A stretch of 5,393 nucleotides of DNA from Bacillota bacterium (GCA_029268085.1 JAJUHD010000165.1:1-5393); one strand, 5' to 3'. Counted from the first letter of the stretch, positions 1 to 5,393 are shown. Numbers and translations: made by a program. The notes: generated by a model not told the origin, from the sequence alone.

Positions 1-10
1 AAAGGCCGGC

Positions 11-34
11 TTATTATCTTTTTTAAGATATTAA
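11..34. promoter_or_regulatory. AT-rich dyad, operator-like site 1
   Basis: Inverted repeat TTATTATCTT / AAGATATTAA around a 4-base spacer; 9 of 10 arm positions pair, with one T-T mismatch. It lies just upstream of the -35 element of the promoter at 44-72. Its right arm shares AAGATATTA with the left arm of the second dyad (59-67, opposite strand). The stem contains only one G-C pair and the T-run after it is interrupted, so a protein-binding site is likelier than a terminator for a gene to the left. The binding protein is not known. Confidence 0.4.
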
Positions 35-43
35 TTTTTCAAG

Positions 44-72
44 TTGCAAACGCCGACATAATATCTTATAAT
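44..72 (+). promoter_or_regulatory. Sigma-A type promoter of the nucleotidyltransferase gene
   Basis: The -35 hexamer TTGCAA (44-49) is separated by 17 bases from a perfect -10 hexamer TATAAT (67-72). This predicts a start of transcription near 79-80 and an untranslated leader of about 134 bases before the ATG at 214. The -10 lies in the centre of an inverted repeat (63-77) and another related dyad sits upstream of the -35, so the promoter looks built for repression. This is seen in sequence only; activity is inferred. Confidence 0.7.
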
Positions 73-80
73 AAGATTAA
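58..80. promoter_or_regulatory. Dyad over the -10 box, operator-like site 2
   Basis: The core ATCTTAT-A-ATAAGAT (63-77) is a perfect 7+7 inverted repeat with the TATAAT -10 hexamer inside it. The arms reuse the AAGAT half-site of the dyad at 11-34, giving four half-sites in about 70 bases with a dyad centre-to-centre distance of about 47 bases. A repressor bound here would cover the -10. The stretch at 66-80 also resembles a PerR/Fur-type TTATAAT-N-ATTATAA box in 11 of 14 fixed positions, so a Fur-family regulator is one alternative. The ModE-like domain encoded by the next gene is another. Confidence 0.45.
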
Positions 81-100
81 ACAATAAAACGATACGAGCC

Positions 101-191
101 ATTACGGTTAATGAAATGGAGAATTAAATTGACCGTTATTTTGCTGATAACAGCGGAAATCGGGCAGGAGGCTATCCGCGGCGAATTATCA
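101..191 (+). promoter_or_regulatory. Structured leader RNA, two stem-loops
   Basis: Two stems lie between the predicted transcription start and the first gene. Stem 1 pairs 101-112 (ATTACGGTTAAT) with 128-139 (ATTGACCGTTAT); 11 of 12 positions pair, counting one G-U, and the loop is 15 bases. Stem 2 pairs TGATAA (145-150) with TTATCA (186-191), then after an internal loop GCGGA (153-157) with TCCGC (175-179). The loop of stem 2 carries AGGAGG (166-171), a perfect Shine-Dalgarno-like sequence with no ATG, GTG or TTG at a suitable distance. The working ribosome site is instead AGGGGG (200-205), 8 bases before the ATG at 214. This could be a riboswitch or a protein-binding leader. I do not recognise it as the Moco riboswitch or another known class, and a chance fold is possible. 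Confidence 0.35.
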
Positions 192-213
192 AACTGAGCA
201 GGGGGACTAAGCT

Positions 214-1161
214 ATGAAGACCGGAGCGGTCATTGTCGCCGCGGGAATGAGCTCTAGAATGGGCGCATTCAAGCCAATGCTGCAGATCGGGTCGATAAGC
301 GTTGCAAAACGTATTGTATCAACTCTTCAGCAGGCGGGCGCCGAGCTAGTGGTCGTAGTTACCGGCAATCAGGCCGATGTTCTGGAAAAGCATTTGTCAA
401 GAAGCGGGGTTGTTTTTATCCGCAATGAGGACTATGCGAGTACGCAAATGTTTGATTCCGCAAAGATCGGGCTTGATTATATTAAGGATAAATGCGAAAG
501 GATACTCTTTACGCCGGTAGATGTTCCGCTTTTTACCGCACGGACCGTATCTGAGCTGTATAACAGCGAGGCTGATGTTGTTATTCCCGTGTGCGGAGGG
601 GACGAGGGTCACCCGTTGCTTATGAGGAGCAGTGCAGTCCCTGTGATCCTTTCAAACGACGGCGGCGGCGGACTGCGCGGAGCCTTGAATGCCTCCGGAC
701 TTCAAATTGAATATATTGAAGTTGAAGATGAAGGCGTTTTATATGACATGGATACGCCAAGCGACTACGAGGAGCTTATAAAACGCCATAACAGCCAGCT
801 TTTTCGCCCGGTGTTTTCCCTTTGCCTTGCACGCGAAGATGTGTTTTTCGGCCCCGAGGAAGCGATGCTTCTGCGGCTTATACGCGAGACGGGTTCTGTG
901 AAAATTGCCTGTTCAAGGATGAAACTGTCTTACAGCAAGGGATGGAAGACCCTTAAAAAGATCAGCCTTGGAGTCGGCGCTCCAGTGGCAAGCAGCAGTC
1001 AGGGCGGAGTTTACGGAGGCTCGACCAGCCTTACGGAAAAGGGAGAGTGGCTTTTAGAGCACTTCACAGATTATGAGTCTGATTGCCGCGGGTATGTTGA
1101 AAAAAGCTTTGAAGCTCACTTCGCTGAGGAGAGAACTGAGCTTGATAATAATGCGACATAA
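214..1161 (+). CDS. MobA/MocA-like nucleotidyltransferase fused to a ModE-type HTH domain
   Basis: This is a 315-residue two-domain protein. Residues 1-190 form a MobA-like NTP transferase: the N-terminal nucleotide-binding signature AAGMSSRMGAFK (9-20) is intact, PVDVP (101-105) carries the expected metal-binding Asp103, and GHP (132-134) and YDMDTPSDY (177-185) match the MocA branch, which adds CMP to the molybdenum cofactor of hydroxylases. Residues about 206-285 resemble the N-terminal winged helix of ModE: the HTH is around 228-250, followed by a glycine-rich wing and LTEKGEWLL (273-281). No molybdate-binding (TOBE/MOP) domain follows; the remaining 30 residues are polar. The start at 214 is supported by AGGGGG 8 bases upstream. 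The protein probably modifies or senses cofactor and may bind DNA, possibly its own promoter; this link is inference. Related fusions occur in anaerobes near xdhC-like genes. The exact nucleotide and acceptor are not determinable here. Confidence 0.88.
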   Translation: MKTGAVIVAAGMSSRMGAFKPMLQIGSISVAKRIVSTLQQAGAELVVVVTGNQADVLEKHLSRSGVVFIRNEDYASTQMFDSAKIGLDYIKDKCERILFTPVDVPLFTARTVSELYNSEADVVIPVCGGDEGHPLLMRSSAVPVILSNDGGGGLRGALNASGLQIEYIEVEDEGVLYDMDTPSDYEELIKRHNSQLFRPVFSLCLAREDVFFGPEEAMLLRLIRETGSVKIACSRMKLSYSKGWKTLKKISLGVGAPVASSSQGGVYGGSTSLTEKGEWLLEHFTDYESDCRGYVEKSFEAHFAEERTELDNNAT

Positions 1162-1213
1162 ATTAACGTGCAGCACAGCAGCCATTTCTTTTCACTCTGA
1201 GTATTATATTTTT

Positions 1214-1237
1214 AGGCGTTTAATTACGCCTTTCTTT
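1214..1237 (+). terminator. Possible weak intrinsic terminator after the nucleotidyltransferase gene
   Basis: A perfect 6-bp stem AGGCGT/ACGCCT (1214-1219 and 1226-1231) encloses a 6-base loop and runs into TTTCTTT (1231-1237). It lies 52 bases after the stop codon. The stem is short and the T-run is broken by one C, so termination may be partial. On the opposite strand there is no T-run after the stem. Confidence 0.45.
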
Positions 1238-1252
1238 AGAATATCGAATTGT

Positions 1253-1289
1253 TTTATAAAGCGATTCGCATTAACGGATAATTCGTTAA
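1253..1289 (+). promoter_or_regulatory. Possible promoter with palindromic operator for the phosphatase gene
   Basis: The sequence TTAACGGATAATTCGTTAA (1271-1289) is a 19-base palindrome with only one mismatched pair. In its centre is GATAAT (1277-1282), one base from the -10 consensus, with TTTATA (1253-1258, 4 of 6) as a poor -35 at 18 bases. The arrangement repeats that of the first promoter, a -10 inside a dyad, but the arm sequences differ (TTAACG instead of AAGAT), so a different regulator is likely. The palindrome is clear; the promoter call is tentative. Transcription would begin near 1289, leaving a leader of about 187 bases. Confidence 0.4.
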
Positions 1290-1335
1290 ATTGCAGCCCA
1301 TGTTAGGGCAAGGGAATGGTCTAATACCATATGGG

Positions 1336-1353
1336 GTAAACGTATATACTTAC
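1336..1353. promoter_or_regulatory. Gapped dyad GTAA-N3-TATA-N3-TTAC
   Basis: An 18-base gapped inverted repeat centred on TATA, directly after the 8-base palindrome CCATATGG (1327-1334). TATACT at 1345-1350 resembles a -10 box, but no -35 sits at the right distance. It could be an operator or part of the folded leader RNA. The support is weak because short AT-rich dyads are common. Confidence 0.2.
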
Positions 1354-1475
1354 AACAATGTGAGTTTTGCGGCGGGGCTTTGAGGAAAGAAAATCTGGTA
1401 TGGAAATATGGTTGTTTACGATGCATCCGAGCGATATGCACGCAAGCGCAGTAATTAGAAGGCGGGGAGGAAGCA

Positions 1476-2552
1476 ATGAGGACAATATGGATTGTAAGGC
1501 ACGGGGAACCCGAGTCTCCCGACGGGAAGCACATTTGTCTCGGGCAGAGATCCGACCCTTGCCTAAGCAAAACGGGACGAGAACAGGCAGAAGCGCTGAG
1601 CGATTTTTTCAGAGGAGAAAAAATTACCGGAGTTTATTGCAGCACGCTTAAGAGAAGTATTGAGACAGCGGAAATTATCTCCGGAGGGCGCTGGCCTGTC
1701 AGCAGCACTGAGTGCGTGTCCGAGCTTGACTCAGGTGAGTGGGACGGTCTTCCGATCGAAAAAATCAGAGAAATCTATCCCGAGCTTTACAGCCTCCGCA
1801 AAACGGACAACTCCATTCCTCCGCCGGGAGGAGAGACATACGAAAGCGGCTTTGCAAGAATGTGCGCTGCTATCGCAACAACTCGGGGAAACTGCATAAT
1901 TGTCGCCCATGCGGGAATAAACCGCGCGCTGCTTGCAAAGCTTATTGATGTTCCTTATACGCAGGTTTTCAAAGTACCCCAGCCTTACGGCTGTATCAAT
2001 GCCCTTACCGAGGACGGCGGGAAGCTTACGGTACAGACTCTCGGCGTGATGCCGGAACGGGTTCCAGCCAATGATAAAATCGCACGTTTTTATGAAAGAT
2101 GCGATACACCCGAGAAGGTTATCCGCCACTGCCGGGCAACCGCCGCGCTCGCTGTCGAAATTGCGGAAAAGCTAGAGGAAAAGGGACACCGGCTAAATAA
2201 AGAGATGCTTTTTGCCGCGGCCTCGCTCCATGACATAATGAGGGCGAAACCGAACCATGCGGAGCTTGGCGCGGAGTTCCTTATACAGCAGGGCTATCCA
2301 GATCCGGCCGGTCCGGTGCGAGAGCATCATGAGCTTTCCCAGCGGCATATCGATGCGCTCGACGAATACGCGGTACTTTATTTTGCAGACAAACTGATGC
2401 AGGGCGAAAGACGCGTAACGCTTGAGGAACGTTTCTCGGCGAGCGTGGAAATATGCAAAACCGATGAGGCGCGTTCAATCCACAGACAACGTTTGGACAC
2501 AGCTTTAAAAATCAGGGACAAGATCAAAGACATGACAGGCGTCGAGTTTTGA
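1476..2552 (+). CDS. Histidine phosphatase fused to an HD-domain phosphohydrolase
   Basis: This is a 358-residue fusion of two hydrolase domains. Residues 2-190 form a histidine phosphatase (phosphoglycerate-mutase/CobC superfamily): RHGE (8-11) with the phospho-accepting His9, STLKR (56-60) with phosphate-binding Arg60, ELDSGEWDG (83-91) with the acid/base Glu83, and AHAG (144-147) with the second catalytic His145. Residues about 208-350 form an HD domain with its metal ligands present: His218, His252-Asp253 in LHD, His261, His284/285 and Asp306 in FADKL. Both active sites therefore look intact. The start is fixed by GGGAGG (1465-1470), 5 bases before the ATG. No signal peptide or membrane segment is visible, so it should be cytosolic. 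The phosphatase half resembles alpha-ribazole phosphatase, but no cobalamin gene is nearby. The xdhC gene 44 bases downstream suggests a role in cofactor or nucleotide processing for molybdenum enzymes. The substrate is unknown. Confidence 0.9.
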   Translation: MRTIWIVRHGEPESPDGKHICLGQRSDPCLSKTGREQAEALSDFFRGEKITGVYCSTLKRSIETAEIISGGRWPVSSTECVSELDSGEWDGLPIEKIREIYPELYSLRKTDNSIPPPGGETYESGFARMCAAIATTRGNCIIVAHAGINRALLAKLIDVPYTQVFKVPQPYGCINALTEDGGKLTVQTLGVMPERVPANDKIARFYERCDTPEKVIRHCRATAALAVEIAEKLEEKGHRLNKEMLFAAASLHDIMRAKPNHAELGAEFLIQQGYPDPAGPVREHHELSQRHIDALDEYAVLYFADKLMQGERRVTLEERFSASVEICKTDEARSIHRQRLDTALKIRDKIKDMTGVEF

Positions 2553-2596
2553 CGGCTGATGATACTCTCAAATAAATATAATTGGAGGATTTTTAA

Positions 2597-3619
2597 ATGC
2601 AGAAGCTATTTGCTGAAATGAAAAAAAGACTTGAAAACAAAGAGGATTTGGTTCTTGTTACCGTTGTAGCCAGCTCGGGGGCGACTCCGAGAGGCGCCGG
2701 CGCCCGTATGCTCGTCGGAAAAGAAGGCAGGGTCACCGGCACGGTTGGCGGAGGCACCGTAGAATACCGGTCAATCCAGCTAGCGGTAGAGGCAATCGAA
2801 AAAAAGACTTCATCAATAAAACAGTTTACACTGCAAAAAAACGAGGTAGAGGATCTCGGAATGATCTGCGGCGGCAATGTAACGCTCTTCTTCCGTTTCA
2901 TCAGCGGAAACGACGGGGAGATGCTGCGCCTGTGCAAAACGGCTCTTGAGCAGTTCAATGAGAAAAAGACGACGTGGCTTATAACAGAGTTGACCGACGG
3001 CTCCGACGGTGTAATCGGCTTATACTCTGAAAAGCTCGGCATGGTTGGCGGCATCGCGCCTGAAGCGGCAGGATGCATTTCGGGACAGACCTGCGTCTTT
3101 GAGTACGGCGGAAAAAAGTTTTATGCCGAGCAGATTTTGTTCTCCGGCTTTGTTTATATCTTCGGCGGCGGGCATGTCGCTCAGGAACTTGTGCCTGTGC
3201 TTTCTCATCTTGATTTTCGCTGCATAGTTTTAGAGGATCGCCCTGAATTTGCGACGCGCGAGCTTTTCCCCGATGCCGCGGATTTGAAGGTCGTTGACCT
3301 TGAGAACATTCACGAGATGGAGCAGGTGACCGCTTCCGACTATATCATAATTCTGACACGCGGACATAGATTTGACCAAATCGTTGAGGAGCAGGCGCTC
3401 AGAACCCCCGCAAGATACATCGGTGTAATAGGAAGCGCAAGCAAGAAAGCCGCCGTTGAGAAGAACATCTTGGAACACGGCTTTACGCGCGCAGATCTTG
3501 ACAGAGTCACCGCGCCCATCGGGCTTATGAGCATAAGAGCGGAAACGCCGGCGGAAATTGCAATAAGCATTGCCGGACAGCTCATTGCCGTGCGTGCGGG
3601 CGCGGGAGCAGTGTCATGA
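2597..3619 (+). CDS. xdhC: XdhC/CoxI family molybdenum-cofactor insertion protein
   Basis: XdhC-family proteins bind the molybdenum cofactor, help its sulfuration and deliver it to xanthine-dehydrogenase-type hydroxylases in the cytosol. The 340-residue length is normal for the family. The N-terminal XdhC/CoxI domain (about 15-100) shows VTVVASSGATPRGAGARML (21-39), GTVGGGTVE (48-56) and CGG at 91-93. The C-terminal Rossmann domain begins with FGGGHVAQEL (189-198), followed by an acidic residue after the second strand (Glu213-Asp214), YIGVIGS (274-280) and APIGLMSIRAETPAEIAISI (306-325), all family hallmarks. The start is supported by GGAGG (2584-2588), 8 bases before the ATG. The gene's last codons overlap the permease start by ATGA, so translation of the two is probably coupled. 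The hydroxylase served is not in the window. The symbol denotes the family; orthology to a particular xdhC is not shown. Confidence 0.92.
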   Translation: MQKLFAEMKKRLENKEDLVLVTVVASSGATPRGAGARMLVGKEGRVTGTVGGGTVEYRSIQLAVEAIEKKTSSIKQFTLQKNEVEDLGMICGGNVTLFFRFISGNDGEMLRLCKTALEQFNEKKTTWLITELTDGSDGVIGLYSEKLGMVGGIAPEAAGCISGQTCVFEYGGKKFYAEQILFSGFVYIFGGGHVAQELVPVLSHLDFRCIVLEDRPEFATRELFPDAADLKVVDLENIHEMEQVTASDYIIILTRGHRFDQIVEEQALRTPARYIGVIGSASKKAAVEKNILEHGFTRADLDRVTAPIGLMSIRAETPAEIAISIAGQLIAVRAGAGAVS

Positions 3620-4695
3620 GCCGTCCCGCTCTGCTTCAGAAGAACGATGTCAGCGGCATTTCGCAGACGGCGGCAAGGCGTTTCGATAAAAACCGTACCG
3701 GTTTTCGCGTGACTGTTCTGGCGGTGCTGTTTGTCGCAATATTTATAATTTCGTTTTCAATAGGACGCTTCTATGTTCCTGTGAAACAAGTCGTGGCGAT
3801 ACTGTTCGACCGTATTTCGCCGATCGACGGGACATGGACGGAAAAGATGGAGGTCGTTGTTATCAATGTGCGTCTGCCCCGAATAATAGCCGCGGCATTT
3901 ATAGGCATGGCGCTCTCGGTGGCCGGCTGCGTTTTTCAGGGAATGTTCAGAAACCCAATGGTATCGCCGGACATTCTGGGCTCTTCGGCGGGTGCAAGCT
4001 TCGGTTCGGCTGTGAGTATTTTTTTGGGGCTGAGCAGCGCGAGCACAATGCTCTCGTCCTTTACTATAGGAGCACTGGCGGTCTTTATGACCTGCTTTGC
4101 AGCTTCAAGATACCGCAGCAATCCGACTCTCGGCTTAGTCCTATCCGGCATAATGATAGGTTCGCTTTTTACTGCGGGTACCTCGTTTATAAAGCTGGTT
4201 GCAGATCCGACGGACGAGCTGCCGAAAATAACCTACTGGCTTATGGGAAGCCTTTCTGCCATCCGCCCGAAATCACTGCTTCTGCTGTGCCCGTCCGTAC
4301 TGATAGGCATAGTTCCTCTGCTTATGATGCGTTGGAGGCTAAACGTAATCACTCTCGGCGAAGAAGAAGCGCGCTCGCTAGGAGTGAACACGAAGGCTAT
4401 GAGACTCATTGCCATAATTTGCGCAACGCTGATGTCCTCAGCCTGTGTTGCCGTCAGCGGGCTTATCGGCTGGGTGGGGCTTGTTATCCCGCATTTTTCA
4501 CGCAAGCTCGTTGGCTGCGATTATAAAAACCTATTGCCTGCGTCAATGCTCATGGGCGGCGCGTTTTTGATTTTGGTAGATGACATATCGAGGACCGTGG
4601 TCACAAATGAAATACCGATTGGTATACTCACCGCGTTTGTCGGAGCTCCGTTCTTTTTGTTTATGATCCTGAAGGAGGGGAAGAGACTCGCATGA
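3616..4695 (+). CDS. FecCD-family ABC importer permease, possible molybdate/tungstate type
   Basis: This is the membrane subunit of a type II ABC importer, a family with about ten helices that moves iron-siderophores, heme, cobalamin, or molybdate/tungstate (MolB). The 359 residues include a polar N-terminal tail of about 30, slightly long for the family. The first hydrophobic segment is about 31-50. Family motifs are in order: RLPRIIAAAFIGMALSVAG (86-104), FRNPMVSPDILGSSAGA (111-127), WLMGSL (208-213), the ATPase-coupling segment LGEEEARSLGV (247-257), SGLIGWVGLVIPHFSR (281-296) and PIGILTAFVGAPFF (334-347). GGGAG (3604-3608) within xdhC serves as ribosome site, and the ATG overlaps the xdhC stop as ATGA. 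The coupling to xdhC makes molybdate or tungstate an attractive cargo, but the sequence alone does not exclude iron chelates or cobalamin. No periplasmic or lipoprotein binding protein is seen in the window. Confidence 0.92.
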   Translation: MSRPALLQKNDVSGISQTAARRFDKNRTGFRVTVLAVLFVAIFIISFSIGRFYVPVKQVVAILFDRISPIDGTWTEKMEVVVINVRLPRIIAAAFIGMALSVAGCVFQGMFRNPMVSPDILGSSAGASFGSAVSIFLGLSSASTMLSSFTIGALAVFMTCFAASRYRSNPTLGLVLSGIMIGSLFTAGTSFIKLVADPTDELPKITYWLMGSLSAIRPKSLLLLCPSVLIGIVPLLMMRWRLNVITLGEEEARSLGVNTKAMRLIAIICATLMSSACVAVSGLIGWVGLVIPHFSRKLVGCDYKNLLPASMLMGGAFLILVDDISRTVVTNEIPIGILTAFVGAPFFLFMILKEGKRLA

Positions 4696-5393
4696 ATCTG
4701 GAGATCAAAGACCTGCGTTTTTCCTACGGTTCGCATGAAGTTTTAAGCGGTTATTCTCTTTCTGCGGGCTGCGGCGAACTGGTTTATGTCCTCGGACCGA
4801 ACGGCGTCGGGAAGAGCACGCTTTTCCGCTGTGTTATGGGGCATCTCAAGCCCTCTTCAGGCAGCGTGCTTATTGAGGGGAAACCGGTTAATTCTTTTTC
4901 GCCTCAGGAACTGGCAAAAATAGTTGCATATATTCCACAGTCGTGCACCCCCTCTTTCAACTATTCCGTGAGGCAGATTGCGGCTATGGGCAGAACGATG
5001 CATATCTCGATGTTCGCATCCCCTTCGGAGCGGGATTATCAGATAACCGACAGAGAACTGGAAAAATTGGGCATAGGACATCTTGCGGACTGCGGGATAT
5101 GCGAAATAAGCGGCGGCGAACGGCAGCTTGTCATAATTGCGCGGGCGCTGGTCCAGGAGGCAAAGATCCTTATCATGGATGAGCCCACCTCAAGCTTGGA
5201 TTATGGCAACCAGATACGCGTACAGTCGCTCATGCGCTCGCTGGCGCATGAAGGCAAGCTTGTTCTGATGTCTTCGCACAATCCGCAGTATGCCATGCAG
5301 TTTGCGGACAAGGTTTCCGCGATGTATAACGGAAGATCAATTGCCTGCGGCAGCCCGTCGGATATAATCGATTCCTCCCTGCTTATGGAGCTT
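4692..5393 (+). CDS. ABC importer ATPase, FecE/MolC-like, cut by the window end
   Basis: This is the nucleotide-binding subunit that powers the preceding permease. It overlaps the permease stop by ATGA, with GGAGGGG (4674-4680) 11 bases upstream. The frame is open for 234 residues to the last base; the family usually has about 250-270, so only the C-terminal end is missing. All motifs are present: Walker A GPNGVGKST (35-43), Q-loop Gln83 in AYIPQS, signature SGGERQ (140-145), Walker B ILIMDEP (159-165), D-loop SSLD (167-170) and switch His196 in SSHNP. The His-X-Pro after the switch differs from the HDLN common in siderophore ATPases; such variants occur among MolC-like members, but this is weak evidence for cargo. 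Expected partners are two permease copies and two ATPase copies, plus a binding protein encoded elsewhere. Confidence 0.92.
   Translation, partial: MNLEIKDLRFSYGSHEVLSGYSLSAGCGELVYVLGPNGVGKSTLFRCVMGHLKPSSGSVLIEGKPVNSFSPQELAKIVAYIPQSCTPSFNYSVRQIAAMGRTMHISMFASPSERDYQITDRELEKLGIGHLADCGICEISGGERQLVIIARALVQEAKILIMDEPTSSLDYGNQIRVQSLMRSLAHEGKLVLMSSHNPQYAMQFADKVSAMYNGRSIACGSPSDIIDSSLLMEL

Larger units (their letters stand above)
1162..1475. other. Intergenic region with hairpins, no convincing gene
   Basis: These 314 bases separate the nucleotidyltransferase from the phosphatase gene. No ORF in them has both a good ribosome site and an independent reading frame. They are AT-rich up to about 1290 and more mixed after that. 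The content is a short terminator-like hairpin (1214-1237), a palindrome with a possible promoter (1253-1289), small hairpins at 1296-1309 and 1316-1330, a gapped dyad at 1336-1353, and a stem TGCAT/ATGCA at 1422-1440. The region probably ends the first transcript and starts a second one. Confidence 0.6.

Noticed and set aside
11..40. Intrinsic terminator for a gene left of the window
   Set aside because: The hairpin has a single G-C pair in each arm, so it is too weak, and its arms recur at the -10 box as a dyad. An operator is the better reading.
111..197. A 28-codon ORF in the first leader, beginning MKWRIKLTVILLI, as a leader peptide
   Set aside because: There is no Shine-Dalgarno sequence before its ATG, the ATG lies inside stem 1, and the peptide has no recognisable attenuation pattern. 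It remains possible but unsupported.
1290..1475. Known riboswitch (Moco, c-di-GMP, cobalamin, THF) before the phosphatase gene
   Set aside because: I could not find the conserved core segments of these classes by eye; a covariance-model search would settle it.
1400..1651. ORF with an ATG at 1400 overlapping the start of the phosphatase gene
   Set aside because: About 70 percent of it lies inside the phosphatase gene in another frame, its ribosome site is poorly spaced, and its sequence resembles no family. It is treated as a shadow frame.
1731..2129. 132-codon minus-strand ORF opposite the phosphatase gene
   Set aside because: It is antisense to a well-supported domain, with no recognisable motif. 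The same holds for the other minus-strand frames at 2593-3078 and 4233-4505.
2549..2582. Promoter between the phosphatase and xdhC genes (TTGACG and a perfect TATAAT)
   Set aside because: The two hexamers are 22 bases apart, which is too far, and a start after the TATAAT at 2577-2582 would remove the ribosome site at 2584-2588. The AT-rich gap explains it.
3834..4526. Long 230-codon + strand ORF inside the permease gene
   Set aside because: It lies wholly within the FecCD permease in another frame. It encodes an arginine- and cysteine-rich sequence without known motifs, whereas the permease frame has all family motifs.

Overview
The window holds four complete genes and one 3'-truncated gene, all on the + strand. 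They look like part of a molybdenum-hydroxylase (xanthine dehydrogenase type) cofactor-maturation and metal-supply locus. The organism is probably an anaerobic bacterium, perhaps a clostridial Firmicute or a member of Synergistota. The reasons are the gene families, strong AGGAGG-type ribosome sites, AT-rich sigma-A-like promoters between genes of intermediate base composition, and mixed use of AGA/AGG and CGC arginine codons. This taxonomic call is inference only.

Layout. Positions 1-213 are an upstream control region: a good promoter (TTGCAA-17-TATAAT), two AT-rich dyads built from a shared AAGAT half-site that flank and overlap it, and a leader RNA of about 134 nt with two clear stem-loops. 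Positions 214-1161 encode a MobA/MocA-like nucleotidyltransferase fused to a ModE-type winged-helix DNA-binding domain. Positions 1162-1475 carry no convincing gene but contain a weak terminator, a near-perfect palindrome overlapping a possible -10 box, and several hairpins. Positions 1476-2552 encode a histidine phosphatase fused to an HD-domain hydrolase. Positions 2597-3619 encode XdhC, and 3616-4695 and 4692-5393 encode a FecCD-type ABC permease and its ATPase. The last ORF runs off the window.

How they may work together. XdhC-family proteins handle the molybdenum cofactor for insertion into hydroxylases, and MocA-like enzymes add a nucleotide (usually CMP) to it. A ModE-like HTH is the classical DNA-binding module of molybdate-responsive control. 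The FecCD permease overlaps xdhC by ATGA, and the ATPase overlaps the permease in the same way. A plausible cargo is therefore molybdate or tungstate, as for the MolBC-type importers of the same superfamily, rather than iron-siderophore or cobalamin. No substrate-binding protein and no hydroxylase structural gene lies inside the window; both might lie just outside. The role of the phosphatase-HD fusion is unknown and is the least explained part of the locus.

No rRNA, tRNA, CRISPR array, insertion sequence or phage gene was seen.
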